This document shows positions 38,888 to 51,755 of a stretch of 64,000 bases of DNA, piece after piece (the stretch's first letter is position 1; each line of letters starts with the position of its first letter). Below the pieces are notes generated by a model. That model was given only the letters and a program-made list of their open reading frames with translations. It did no database searches and was not told where the DNA came from. The position numbers and the translations under genes were made by a program. Source of the stretch: Balanoglossus misakiensis (Eukaryota > Hemichordata); the NCBI GenBank assembly GCA_040954595.2, contig CM082593.2, positions 1,302,001 to 1,366,000 of the forward strand, written 5' to 3'.

Positions 38888-40690
38888 ATGACACATGGCA
38901 GATATTTATTATGTAGGCCTATGTGCCAAATCTCGAGGGAGTTGGATGCTCCACGAAATCCAGTAAGCGATCGGATCCTCAGCCTATCACAGACTCACAT
39001 TTCTGCAGGGGACCGTTTTTAGCCGTTTTAAAATTAATTAGACTGTTCGAAAGATACGCGAGAGCAAGTCTTGAAGATTTTCTATCTGGACGTGGTAATG
39101 GGCGTTGAGCATATAATACCCTTTGAAAGGGCAATTGCGTTGTTTCAAACGCCTACATTCTATGAGAATCAGCATTTCAGATTTCTAATGTTAGGCATAT
39201 ATACATCTTATGCACCGTTCGTTATAAATCTAATAACTATTTGGATTGTAATGACACTGAATTTTTTGCTAGTATTTTTGTGGTTTAACGTATGTGACGT
39301 ATTTCAATATTTTAAATGAAAACATAGATAAATTACACGTGGCTTATCCTTAAAGGTTTACTAGTAATTTGTTATAGTTTTCAATTGAGAGAATTTGAAA
39401 TTCAGTTATAGTTTTCAATATCACTGTTTCATTTAATGTAGCCTCTTTAAGAAATGTATAGAGGAACAATCATAGTGATATTCTCTGATTGATATGTGTT
39501 CGAGGAAACATAAGATATTGAACATTTTTTTAAATCTTGAATTTATCTCAAATTCTCCTTGTTTCTGGTCTACATAGAATGAAACACAATGAAACTGTAC
39601 ATTGATAAAATCGTCAACAGTGATGTGATGTGAATAACAGGGGAATCTCTTACTTCAATAATTTTATGAGGAACCTCATCCGAAAGTCAAAATTCATCCA
39701 ACCCCAAACAGCAATACACATATATATCTATAGACAACAATACGGTTCTTCATTGTTGTTCAACTGTAACGTTTGGACTTCTTTATGAGCGTATGTTACC
39801 ATTTTAAGTTTTTCTATCACAGTATAGGAAAGTTATCTTCATCAATACGATAGAAGTATATTACAAAAAAAATGACATTTCTTGTTGGGTATTGTTTTTT
39901 TCTAGAATCTAAAGAGTGCCAAGAATGGATGTCGCCGAATCTTCCTGTAAAAGAACTTCGCAAACATCGAGATAAAAATCTAACCTTTAAAAGTTAGTAC
40001 TTAACTGTGGTAACGCGCGTTGTATCTGGCAAAAAGTCGTATTTACTCGGAACATGTCCGGTGTTTCGTTCTTAAGTGGTACATCTGATGTTCGGCGAGA
40101 CGACGAGTAAACATATGTTATCGTCATTTTGCCAATGGCACATACTTGACTGAATTCTGTTTGTCTAAGTAAGCACTTCAAGCAGTTAGTCATCCGTGTC
40201 GATAAGATGTTTTTATCATTAACGGATTCTTAACAAACCAACGTTCTCACAAGTGGGGCTTTCGAACAAAAATTATAAGGGTTAACTTCCCTGTATAATC
40301 AATTTGTAAATACCATGTACAAATAATCGTGTGTGTATATAGTGCTTCAAATATTCTTAGCCTTTTTAAAATTAGTACGATATATTTAGATTTCGCGAGA
40401 GAATGATATATGACCACTGTAGTCATCTCATTTAGTGTGGATTAAAAAAACTTCTAAAACACATTGTTAGTACGATAATGTCAGTCTTGGAATGTTCCCG
40501 GAGTTTTTGCAATGCGGTTATTCGTTTACTGATGTTACTTGATAGGTCAATCAGAATTTTCCTGCTCTCAAGTTTTTTGCGTATGTTTTTGTTAATCATT
40601 TATTGATATTCGCAACAGTTACAACGTTTCACTTTGGATGTTATAAAGCTACTGTTATCTGTGAAAAATAAAGCTTAATATATAACATAA
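38888..40690 (+). other. Putative 3' UTR of the GPCR gene
   Basis: AT-rich sequence directly after the stop codon. An 82-codon frame at 39071-39319 and others here have no motif. I find no canonical AATAAA before 40667, so a 3' UTR of up to about 1.8 kb is plausible. A variant ATTAAA occurs near 40441 and could give a shorter end. Confidence 0.45.
40667..40672 (+). terminator. Candidate poly(A) signal AATAAA
   Basis: First canonical AATAAA downstream of the GPCR stop that I can find. It sits in an A/T-rich context (GTGAAAAATAAAGC) with T/GT-rich sequence about 45-65 bp further on. Its use is inferred from position only. Confidence 0.4.
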
Positions 40691-42380
40691 TTAAACTGAA
40701 TATAGCGTCCATATGTGAGTAGACTTGTTTCAAGTACACAATGAATAGGCCACTTTCATGACCCCAATATGACCTAACATCCTTGTACTTCCGTTGGTAT
40801 GGGGTTGTCAAAATTCAACATTTTGGTAGAAGAAATGCGAAAAATTTAGCTTGAAAAAGAATCACGTTGGTTATTCAGCACAGTATTCATTGACTATAGC
40901 TGCAACTGTAGAGTTTCTGTAGAGTTTTTCCTCAAACAGGTTGATTCATGCCAACAGAGAACGAGGATGTGAGGTCATGTAGGGGTCATGAAAATGGCCG
41001 CCTCTTCCGGTGGTATAGGGTAGAAGAGTATTTCATTTACCGCGTATGAAGCACCGATGTTTTTAAGGTAGACCGGTAATATCCAAAGTTTTGAACGGCG
41101 TTTTGTAGCGATTCGCTTTAATGTACGGCTTGAGGAGACCCAATTTGCCGCGGTCCAACGATGCACAATCTGCACCATCAAAGTCATTTCAGAAATAGAT
41201 TGCCAATGATGCGCCAATTGTTACTTGTAGTAATAGAATTGAGTGTTTTGAAGGAGACAGAAACTTCTCCTTCAAACTGTAAATATCAATCCTACAATCA
41301 TCATCGAGGTGGGTTTCTTTTAGGTTGGTATCTCAGTGGTTCCATTAGGAAATTCTGATGTCATCAATCATGCACATCAGACCTGAAAACATGTGCAAGA
41401 TACACGACAACAAGCCATAATACATGATTGATTATCGCCCGAAAGGAAATATGTTTTGTGTTTGAAGACGTGTTCAATATCAGCGTCACTGTCTGATATA
41501 ATACCTACTAGTAACCCAGGAGGCGAGTCTCAAAGCTTATCTATACACCGCTAGAGGAATACGTCACGTCAGTGGCAATCTCGTAAATTTAGAATGTGTA
41601 CACTTTCGATTCCCGTTACCTTTTATCGATTTAAATTGAAATTAAAATGATGATATCATCCAACGGTGCGCATTGGTCCTCCTACTGAATACTTTCTTTT
41701 CCTGTGGAAACCGATATATTCTTCAATTCTTATAAGGCAGTATCGGTTTGAAAAGAAAATCTGTATCATCAAATGTCAGTTGAGATGGAAAAATTTCTCT
41801 CTGGCTACACTGCTGGCATTTTTTAGAATCTCTGTTGCTGGCAACATGACGTTGATGATGGAAAACAGTCATTGTGTCAAACCCATTTAAGGCTGTTGAA
41901 AATGAGGTTACTGTGATTTTGCCGTGGCGTTATCGTGCCACCAAATCCCGATTATATGATCCCAATTTTAACCTGTCTCGTCCAAGGGTTCGATAGAACG
42001 ATTTCCGGTGCAAGAACTATTGTTTTTTTTATATGATCACAGGACTCGCAATCCATATCTAACTTCCTCAGATATTATTTTCCTTGAATCCTCTTGATTT
42101 CTTACGCCTACCCGAGGCCAGAAAACAGCTTGATAGACTTGCGGAAGTAAACCGGCCGATCAATTTGAATCAATGCTAAGAATGAGTGATGCATGAAACC
42201 ACCTTATTGTTAACTGCTGAAAATATTGAGACCTTATTGACCACATTTTCTTAGAATTTATGATGACCTTAAATCACATTTTCCTATTCATCTCATTATT
42301 ATTTTTCTCAATTGAAAATTTCATAAGATTGCTCACAAAATCACAAGATTGGAACTAAGCTAAGAATTATTGGGTCGAAA

Positions 42381-42518
42381 TGATCAAGGGCACGCTCACC
42401 TTTACAACTCTAAAAAGCACAACAGGGCAGCTCCGTGATTTCGCCCATGAAATTTAAATTTGCAAGTTTACATTTGTGGGACTAGTACAGTATTGGTGAG
42501 CGTGGGCGTACATGATCA
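42381..42518. repeat. Imperfect inverted repeat with 94-bp interior
   Basis: The left arm has TGATCA then CACGCTCACC (to 42400). The right arm has GGTGAGCGTG (42495-42504), then GGCGTACA and TGATCA. The inner 10 bp pair perfectly and the outer TGATCA sites pair with a 4-nt length difference. The geometry is that of a small foldback or MITE relic, but no target-site duplication is evident. Confidence 0.45.
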
Positions 42519-43953
42519 AATCTCAGCGCCTAACCAGGCCAACCGAACACAATTGTCACGAAAGACTTGTTCTGCGTTGGAGCAACCACGAGGTCGTGGC
42601 TCCAGTGTACCATTTGAACGCTGCCTATACAATGTAAGCAGTAAATGAACCACCCTTGTATGAATACATTTTGCCTTTCCTTCGTTCAGAGATTGCAAGT
42701 CCAATTAGAAGACTATTGTATGTCCTAGTAGGCAGACTGTGTCGCTGAAGGTTACCAATGACGCAATTGTCTCAGAGATTGTCATACTTTCCTCATAAGA
42801 CACATTCAATTGCCAGGGAAAACATGGACATACCAGTACAGTACACAGTAAGAGGTTATTTAAAGTTAATTGTGAAGGGCGGTGACTTGCACAAATAAGT
42901 CATTATACACTATGCCAACCAACTTCAAGTTCTTATTGAAGTTGATTTGCAAGCATTGAAAACAAATCTGAGAGACCGCGTCGTATTGTTTTCGAGTTGC
43001 CAAAGAACGTCTGAATGTGTCTTCACTGAAACACGCTTGAAAGCCAACACATAGCTGTAAAAGACGTCCCTTGTAATTATAATTTGGTAATGGGCTGTTT
43101 GGGCTGATATTTATCAATCGCGACTAACTTTTGGCATTAAAAACTCGCCAAAGGCACTGCTTTTATGCTCAAACGGTTTGATTCTAATGTATTTGTCAGA
43201 TGGTATACAATTCATTCAGGTGTGATAATCGTTTCTTCAACAATAATTCTCTCAGATGGGGAAACCAATTATGTATGTTATCCTACAGATAATTAATAAG
43301 TGAAATTAGCAACTGTTAATTAATACATTAAGCTTATAATGTAGTAATTATGAACTATGGTATTTTAATTAAATGCACGTAGTCCGAGCAAGGACTAACC
43401 TGAACCAGACAGACTGAATAACGTGTCTAACTTTACCACCTGTCCATTTTCTGACATACCCTTCAACGAGTTGATTATGAAATCAGTCTATAATGATACT
43501 TGGGAACAAGTGCGTATAGAAACTTCTTGAGTCATAGGATGAAATATATCATGTGTTAATCCCTTCCTAAAAGAGAAATGGCTATTATTTCGTAATTAAG
43601 CAAGAAATAAGTCAAGACTGTGCCCCAAATGCTTGAGACACGCAAAGATTTTTTGTAGAATAACAGTATGTATTCGGAGGATTGAAAAGGATAAATTACA
43701 AATGCCCCGGGGTTTCACATTGATCAAAATATAAAGTTGTCACGCACAGCTCGTTATATTGTACGGTACATCGGAGAACGGTTTCAAGTTTTGATGTAAA
43801 CGCTCAGGGGATTGTTATGCGGACGACTGTATCTCTTATCTTGGAGACAAGCAAAGCATGACTCTGTACAGCACGTATTCAGACGAAGGTAATAACAAAA
43901 ACAGCAAGAATTGGCAAAAGTTCCAACAGCACCAACTTTGGTAAATGTATATA

Positions 43954-44017
43954 ACACTACCACTACACTACACGACACTACACTACAGCACAGCACACCA
44001 CACCACACTACACTACA
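43954..44017. repeat. CACTA/CACCA simple repeat
   Basis: A run of ACTAC, CACTA, CAGCA and CACCA units. It explains the Thr/Leu/His/Tyr-rich frame at 43945 and the Val/Cys/Ser-rich frame on the other strand. No gene is supported. Confidence 0.8.
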
Positions 44018-46639
44018 TTGATCAACTCTGCTGGCCTACAGCAGATCTCAATCAAGTTTATCATCTTTGGGGATCTACTTTCTCCGGATCACCTGTCGCC
44101 ATACATACATCCGCAATATTGAAAAAAAAAAACTTGCATGAATTTGATGGAACATACCTCTCCCGATGTTTAACGATAAATGGATGCGATAGTATCGATC
44201 AATGCTGAGTGCTTGAATTTTAATTGCACAGAACATGTCTAGATGTTTTATCAGAATTGCTTTGCAGCAATAGTGAACGCGAGGCTGGCTTGCATGGTCA
44301 GTGCGAATGACTCATTTTGTTTGTTTAGCGAAGTCGCCAGTTACTGTACGTTGAGTGCATAGCCCAACGGCTAGCGAGACAACAAAACCAAAGAATTTGA
44401 TCTTACTGCAGGCGAAATTTCTAATCTGACTAAATGCGTGTAAACGGTGGCATCTGTATTAGGGAGGATAATTTATACATAAAGTAATTGCATGGTACGT
44501 TCCTCGATGTTTCAAACACACCAGGGGCGCGTGGAAGGTATGAACACGTACTCTCAATTCTTCTGCGGGTCATGTCCTTCTGTTCTGCACTTCAATTCCG
44601 ACAAAGCGCTCTTTCATCTTAGCGACACACTCAGAAAAGTCAAAAAGTACCGATTTGACATGTTCATCTAATTCCGACCCTGTAAAACTGCCAGCAGCAC
44701 TTGTCGACACTCACATTATATGATACTCAGGCGATGTGAGAACTATAACTGAAGGATCTGTTAGAAGCGAAATTGTGCCAATATATGCAATACCTGATTA
44801 CTGTTAATTCAACAGAAGATAAACACAACATGTGTAATGAAGAAAAGTCTAGAAAACAGTCAACTTCTGATCACCACCCGCAGAGTTCAGTGTCAATAAC
44901 TTTGTCCATCAAGGTATGCCTTATACGGATGCAAGCTCTGGCGAATACTGTGTTTATTTTCACGCGAAAGTTTGCGAATTCTGAACACGTGTCACACAAC
45001 ACAGCATAAGCTACAACTCAAAATGCGGCTTTTCCTTATTTGGTCTACTTAATCTCAAGTTATCGTCTGGCAAAACATTGCTTCGCTCCGCACGAACGAC
45101 GATTTCTTATCTCTGAGTCCATGATACCGAAAACAATTTGACATGAGTTGTCTGAAGTGGCAACACGAAGATGCTTTTATCGTTCAAACACATTACTGTT
45201 TGATCCTATTGACAGCTCTTGTGCATTTGGGCTGGAAATAATCCTAAGCGGAACTGTATGGCGGGAATCTCGACTTGTGAACAAATATTTTCGTTTCGGA
45301 TGATCTGTTTTGTGATGTGATTGCCCGATACGTCAAGCCGTATCCAGTACTTTACAGTAAACATCCACATCGATCTTCAACCCCAAAAGGAACATCCAAA
45401 ATGCAGTCGAACGTTCGAAATATATGTACAACAACTTTCAAATCGCCAAACAAATACAGCGGCGAGCACACTTCCCATTGTGAATTAATCCGACGTTGAA
45501 GCAATCATAAATTATTTATTGCTCAAAGTTCAAGTGCCCCCGCGTCAAATTTCGTATATGCAATTTTTCGAAGCTCAAATTGCTCCTTATGAAGATATTC
45601 AATTTGACTATGACTTGTTGTTCAGATAGGTTACTGAAGAAAAATCTGTTTTCGCCTGACAAATCTTTATGCCATGCTCTGTATATTCGATTTGCTGGAG
45701 AATTGACATTCAAACGGTTAACTTTCTATCAGTGTCGGCCGCTGGTTATTAATTCTCGGTGACTCCATTGATAGATTGTGAACAGCGAGTTCCAAAGGAA
45801 CTCTCGTCGGGGTTCTCGTACTTCGCCAGTGAATAAATCACGAGTCAATAGAAGCGAGACTTTCCAAAGATTTGCCGTTTTCAATATCCTATCTATTGAT
45901 ATTGCCACAATGGTTCAAAAGAGACGAATTACTTTCTCCAGACCCGGGGTATATTTTCCTGGTTCGTTCTTACGCACGAAAGCAGTGTTCCAGTAAAAAG
46001 ACTGGCCTAATTCACTGCCCTAGTGACATTAAGTCACTATTTGCATTCTCATTTCATCGTTGTCGCCGTCTACAAGCCTATGCAATAAGAGCCCCAATGT
46101 CATTTTAACTGGTGATGTTTTTGTTCTGTCTGACTGGGAAATAAAACTCGCTTACATAGTACAAGATTGCTGACTCGAGCGAGGATCATAGCAAACAGTG
46201 ATGTTAACATCAGCAGACTGAGAGTCAGTGATTGTACAGCCATTAGGTCACAAGATCAACTGATACTTCAAACACTTACACTTAAGCCGAAATGCTTTGA
46301 AAGTTTTGCAAAATGCCCAGAGGCAGATTTGCGATTTTCTATACATTTTATGCAACATGTGCCACTACATATTGTGTCAAGCGAGTGACATCTAGTTGTA
46401 TTTAATCAGAAGCATGTATACTTAATGCGGGAAAAGTGTATCTTAACACTGGAGAGCCACAAAAGAATAATGTGGCTTTCGGATATAACGAATAGGTAGA
46501 CCGAAGGAGCAGGGAAAATCCCATTTTTCAACATGTCCCACGGGAGGGTCACATTTTTAAAATAGAAAATTTGACAATGAGACATAGAATCATTGCATCC
46601 GATAAAACCAAGAAAATCAGACTTTCGGTATGTCTGTTT

Positions 46640-46694
46640 TTATCTATCTATCTATCTGTCTGTCCGTCTATCTATCTGCCTACCTGCCTGCCTG
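46640..46694. repeat. TATC/TGTC/TGCC compound microsatellite
   Basis: (TATC)n grading into TGTC, TATC again, then (TGCC)n and TACC. It is a typical decaying tetranucleotide array. Confidence 0.9.
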
Positions 46695-48576
46695 TAGATG
46701 TTCAAGCCAGGTGCACTACGACTTGTTTTATTTGGATTACAGTTAGGTAAGAAAACAAAACAACTCTACGATTATCTGTCGATTTGCTCCGCGCTATAAA
46801 ATTTGATGCGCTATGAGATTCTCTTTCGGGACAGCGAAGAACAGACAATTTACTTTAAATTACCAAGTACAGCTTTTAATGACTACTATATTTTGTTGGA
46901 TGTTTTCGGCGGCCCCTTAAAAATTAACGAGGGTGATATAATTGTCCAGGTGTTTCGGTAATCACTCTGCCTACACTTTTACAGTCTAGGTAATGACAAT
47001 TTTGACGAGTAATACTTCGGGTTTCTGAAACACTCAAAACAGCAGTATTAATTGCATATGGAGGGATCTATTTATCTCGGTAGACCGCCATGACTGTGCT
47101 TTGTGACTTAATAGATGTCATCTTCGAAATTGATAAAATTTATAAGTCAATAAATAAAATTAAAATTTCTCTTCTTTCCGCAATGTAAATGTAGGCTTTT
47201 GCCAATAGAGTTCTGGAGGCAAATGTCCTCGCTTTGAAGATGACGAGCCATAAATATGTCTTGCGCATCTCTCTCTTTATTGATAGGAGGTCTACAGGAA
47301 AGCGACGTAAGTATTTGCCCATCTGTAGCCAAGGAACAGCAAACGAATAAGCCACTCGTCACGACTCTGCGTTTAGCAATTGGACAGTTTCGATGATCAC
47401 ATATGAAAAGTGTGCCTGTGTGGCGCCATAGTGACAAATTCCTGCTCTCAAATAAGTTAAATTCTCAAAGCTGAGGACTTTTAGTCTATTAATAGCATTG
47501 AAGCATAGGGATTTTCTTAAGAGGAAACGGAAACCGACCTCTAATATTGCTATACGCATTATACAATTTAACTACAATCTAATACCACACTTTGAAAGGC
47601 ATCGGGTTTCGTAGGGAAACCAAATTCTTCAAATGCAGTATTTTCAACAACGCTGTATAAGATTTCACGTGCTCGTCTTACACAATCATTGCAAGTTTCG
47701 GAATGATATTGTGTAATACGATACAAAGATGGGGTCATTTTACATTCTGATCGCAAAGCATCGAAATGTGAATTGGAATGTCGAGTATTCGACTTTCCCT
47801 TCAAAGGCGAGAAAACCTCAAATTACATCAGTCGCTGCTACCTTGATGTACCAGAAAAGGGATAACGGGTAATGGATGTAACACAAACCAGACGGAGTGT
47901 TAATCGCTATTCTATCGTTTTATTTCCCTATTTATTTATTTTCTACTTGTGTAAAAACCCAAAACAGGGCTTTTACCGCTGATGATTAGAAGCCTTCAAC
48001 AAATGTAGAAATTATCCACTTGGAGGCGCCCTCAGTGCAAAAACAAAATACCGCCATGATCTGGAACCCTGATACCCCAAAGTTCGGTGACCCTGTGGAT
48101 GGTTTAATCATCGACGACTAACGTAGAAAGAGCCGTGCGGTCTGAGTCCGTATTGCCTGCCGTGATTTTACTCTCGGAAGACTACAGCTGGAAAACGAAG
48201 ATCGATAACAACGCCACATAAACTACTTAATCAGTTTCCCTGGCGAGTTCCGTATGCTTTGATTTGTCACGCCGAAAATCATAGAATGAGTTCCCATTTT
48301 GATATCAAGAGATAACCACGATTGGTTCACTTGATAGAAGGGACACGTATGAACTTGTAGACCTGCGTGCTAATCACATATTTTCTCACGTGGGAATTCT
48401 GTGGCACGTAACATTTACTTTGAAGTATAGCTGTTGTGTTTGAATCAAGAAACACTGCACTTGTGAAATTGAGCAGTTGTCCGCCATTATCAATTCCGTC
48501 ATCAAAATCGAAAACAGCCAAACCACTTCCTCAAAAAATTCCTCCTTTTCCCCTTCCTATTTCCCATCGATGTTAC

Positions 48577-48577
48577 T

Positions 48578-48623
<46 letters not shown>

Positions 48624-48624
48624 A

Positions 48625-48655
<31 letters not shown>

Positions 48656-48681
48656 TGGAGAGACAGACAGACAGACAGACA
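48577..48681. repeat. (ATC)n then (ACAG)n compound microsatellite
   Basis: About 26 ATC/CAT triplets (48577-48655) with one AAC interruption near 48623, then five to six ACAG units (48660-48681). Frames through it read as poly-Ser, poly-His or poly-Met. They are not evidence of a protein, although a His- or Ser-repeat exon cannot be formally excluded. Confidence 0.95.
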
Positions 48682-49399
48682 AGGCAGCAGAGACACATTG
48701 TCTTGTTTACCTCGAGAGGGCGTAATCTAACCATGTCATTTGTATGCATCAACGATGTTTTTGATCATACCAAGTCTTTTAAGAAGATTTTAACATTATA
48801 AATGATTCATTATGATTTATGTATTATTGGAAATATTAACTTTTAGTAATATTAACCAAGAATTGCTAATATTAGTATTAATTAATTAATAAAACATCAT
48901 TATGTTGCTGTCCTTCACTGACTAAATTGTGTGGCGATTACTGGCGAATCAAGACAGTACAAAAGAGATTGAATACTTGGATACATTTATACAATGCGCG
49001 GCTTATATGACTTTTGACACACTGACGCTGGTTATGTGCAACTGTTGGGCGATGGTGGTTGAGATCAAAGTGCGGATGAAACTTTAAAAGCCATGAGATT
49101 TCAAGTTCACGTAGATATGGATCTGTGAGGGTCATGGTCTCCAGGCAAAAAGGATAAAACACTAGTCGGTAAAATTACAGTTTTGCCCTGTCTCAATCGT
49201 ACTTTAACTTTCCGTGGCAAAAAACGTTTACACTGTACATCAAGAAATAAGGAAGACATTAAGCTGAGCCTCAAAATTACTGGCAATGAGTAAGACTTCA
49301 CCTTCAATTTAATTTTAACCCACGTGATCCTCTGATGGAAGGACGATATTTAAACCTCGAGGCCAGCGGTTGTAGGCCACGCCATACCTTTGTAAGCCG

Positions 49400-49425
49400 G
49401 ACCACATCATCCTTTAGATGTGGTC
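49400..49425. repeat. Perfect hairpin, 9-bp stem, 8-nt loop
   Basis: GACCACATC, the loop ATCCTTTA, then GATGTGGTC. It sits just outside the left edge of the first copy of the three-copy repeat described next, so it may mark that element's boundary. This is inference, because the other copies do not clearly keep it. Confidence 0.7.
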
Positions 49426-49441
49426 GTGATAAAAGTCAGAA

Positions 49442-50140
49442 TAAAATAGGATTTATTTGCTTTCAAACTATTCTTAATTCTATCCGCTAAGATATTTTTC
49501 GGAATCTGAAAACACTGTTTTGGAAGAGATATCGCAATAAGACTCAATTATATCCCCAGTCCTGTACGGTCACTTTGCTTTGTACATGTATTGTTTTGGG
49601 GCTTCGTCAATGACTAACTGAAATAGTTGATGAAAAATTAAGTTCATGTCAGTCATGTTGTAGTGCCAGTGCCCATCCAACGTCTAAACTTCATCTACCA
49701 AACCGCCATTGTGGTTCCGCTACGCGATCATTCAGAGAATGCACGAAATAACATAATTTCCCGACCATTTTCGTTCAATGAAAATTCGATATTTCTCCTA
49801 TAAATGGTGGTACCAACGGGATGAAGACGACATTGAGGTAGGATGCGGTAATTTATCAACCAACTGCCATAGTTGTCAACTTTATCAGACCACGATAGAT
49901 CTAACCGTATGGTTTACTCATATCTATAACAAGATCCTCGGCGATGAAAAAATCATAGTTTTCAATCATTTTTCTGAAAACTCACCAAAGAAGAATGTCA
50001 CCACTGTAGTCAGCCAATAGCATTAATGTTGACATCTAAGATGTTGTATTAATATGTGGGTGTGTGAATTACACACCCGGTTACATTTAACATTAAAAAC
50101 CACAAACGCGTGATTTCTGATGTTCCGCCCAAAAATTCCC
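49442..50140. repeat. Local dispersed repeat, copy A (about 700 bp)
   Basis: First of three diverged copies in the same orientation. Shared blocks, in order: AAAATAGGATTT...GCTTTCAAA (as in copy C); GGAATC...GAAAAC...ATATCGCA; TTCGTCAATGACTAACT at 49603; ACCAAACCGCCAT near 49700; GAGGTAGGA near 49835; TCACCACTGTAGTCAGCCAAT near 49981; ACACCCGGTTACAT near 50073; and TTTCTGATGTTCCGC near 50115. An 8-bp hairpin (GGGTGTGT and ACACACCC, 50058-50078) lies inside. No reading frame is conserved between copies, so it is treated as non-coding. Confidence 0.7.
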
Positions 50141-51072
50141 GTCATGTCAGATCACCTGGTCGGATCACCAGACATCCTTAACTTCCCTCAGTGATCACGT
50201 AATCCATTTGAAAAAAGGTTTTAAAATATTTCAAAGCGTCCAACATTTTGGCGAAAACGGCTTTTAGTTTATACTGTATAATTTTTCTGCTGGCCTGTAT
50301 TTTTTGTTTTAATTTTTCAACAATACTGTTAAAAAAGACTTCACTTCAGCGATATCTTAAAACTATTTCTTTCTTTTGGAGTACTGTAGGTACACAAAGG
50401 GGAACAATTTATTTTTAATGATAAAACTGAAGAAGCAAATCTCAGTTAAAATACAAAAGAAGAAATTGCATCGTTGATAGTACTGATGAGTTTTCTTGAC
50501 TCTTGAGTGTGGCTTTTTGTGCTGCGTCACGGTCCGGACGCCTGAATATGGGCGCTTTGCGCTCTGCGAAAATAGCGTCCATTTTGTTCGCAAATGATAT
50601 TTATTTCAAACAAGAAAACTCTGATGAACACAGATACAAATGGCCTGAGTTATATAACCCATATCACCTTCTTCAATTACACTCGTTAACTTTGCATTCC
50701 GATCAGCTACGGCGACTCTTACAATCTGTAGAATTTCTATTTCGTTTTTATTATCAGAACACAAATTCATTCGTCTGTTAAAATTGAGTATTTTGAAATT
50801 TTAAATCTTAGGGTCAAATATATCCTGTTAGATAGAAGTGTGTAAACGAACTCTCCAAATCGCTGGCATTCTACCCGAGTTACATTCAAACAATTTAAGT
50901 AATGAACTCTGAAATCTAAAAGCCATGCCGTATCGTCCACACATTGATATGGTTAGAAATAAATAAGAAATTTTGGCGTCATGTTTGTAGTTTGTTTAAT
51001 TCTCTTCGATAACTTGCATATAGCACTAACGGGATAGATTCATGAATTTTCGTCACTTAATTTTTTATTTTC

Positions 51073-51755
51073 CCAATTGATGAAATGTCCAAATTGATGA
51101 TGGGAATCCATGACGCTGAAAACATGCGTCCGTGGAAGCGATATCGCCAATTTGGACCAGGTTTGACTGTCCTTGGCCTTTTCGGTTCGGATGATGATAT
51201 CTATAATCTGCGGTTACTCTGTTTCATGTACATTCTGGTGTCTTTTTCGGGTTTCGTCAATGACTAACTCTAATACTTGATGACAAATCAAATATCGTGT
51301 ACTTGCGTCGATTCGTCGTAAGAACACACTCAGTGATCAACTTCTCGACCAAACCACCATCATGGCGAGCGATATGCGGCCAAATACAAAAAGGAATGAA
51401 GTTATATATAATCACGGGAGTTGCTGTATATTCATCAATGATCTTCTCTGATAAATGACAGTAAAGGAACGGGAAGGTGATAAAGATTAAGGTAGGAAAC
51501 GGACAGTAATTTATCAATTTGCGATTGTGAATTTGCAGTGAATTTGTTTCCTTGGCAATGAAAGATTATCATGTTTGCTACAGTCTCATCTATCGAAAGA
51601 AGCATCTCACCACAGTTGTCAGCCAATTGCATTGGGTCTCGTATCTGCTTGGGGTACGCGGAAACTCAATGTAGGCGTGGAAGACCCACACCCGGTTACA
51701 TCACCACAAGGAACCGCAAACTTTGTGGTTTCTGATGTCCCGCGATTTTTTTTGT
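51073..51755. repeat. Local dispersed repeat, copy B (about 680 bp)
   Basis: It shares the same ordered blocks: GGAATCCATGACGCTGAAAAC; GTCCTTGGCCTTTT (with copy C); the TTCGTCAATGACTAACT anchor at 51253; ACCAAACCACCATCATGG near 51348; AAGGTAGGAAA near 51490; TCACCACAGTTGTCAGCCAA near 51607; ACACCCGGTTACATCACCA near 51690; and TTTCTGATGTCCCGC near 51730. Around the anchor, 36 bp (51240-51275) are identical to copy C. Copies A and B keep the ACACCCGGTTACAT block that copy C has lost. Confidence 0.75.

Larger units (their letters stand above)
40700..49400. other. Intergenic region without a recognisable gene
   Basis: No open frame here matches a known family. The 121-codon + strand frame at 48436-48801 is mostly His from an ATC repeat. 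Contents of note are an imperfect inverted repeat at 42.4-42.5 kb, a CACTA-type simple repeat near 44.0 kb, a TATC/TGTC microsatellite near 46.65 kb and an ATC plus ACAG compound microsatellite near 48.6 kb. Nothing identifies another gene start or end. Confidence 0.55.

Noticed and set aside
39071-39319. 82-codon hydrophobic frame just after the GPCR stop
   Set aside because: Lies in the expected 3' UTR, has no GPCR or other motif and no splice sites.
42568-42596. GGAGCAACCACGA/TCGTGGCTCC pairing considered as a tRNA arm
   Set aside because: No acceptor stem, anticodon loop or T-loop can be built around it; just a bulged inverted repeat.
48436-48801. Poly-His, poly-Ser and poly-Met frames
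   Set aside because: Entirely produced by the ATC microsatellite.
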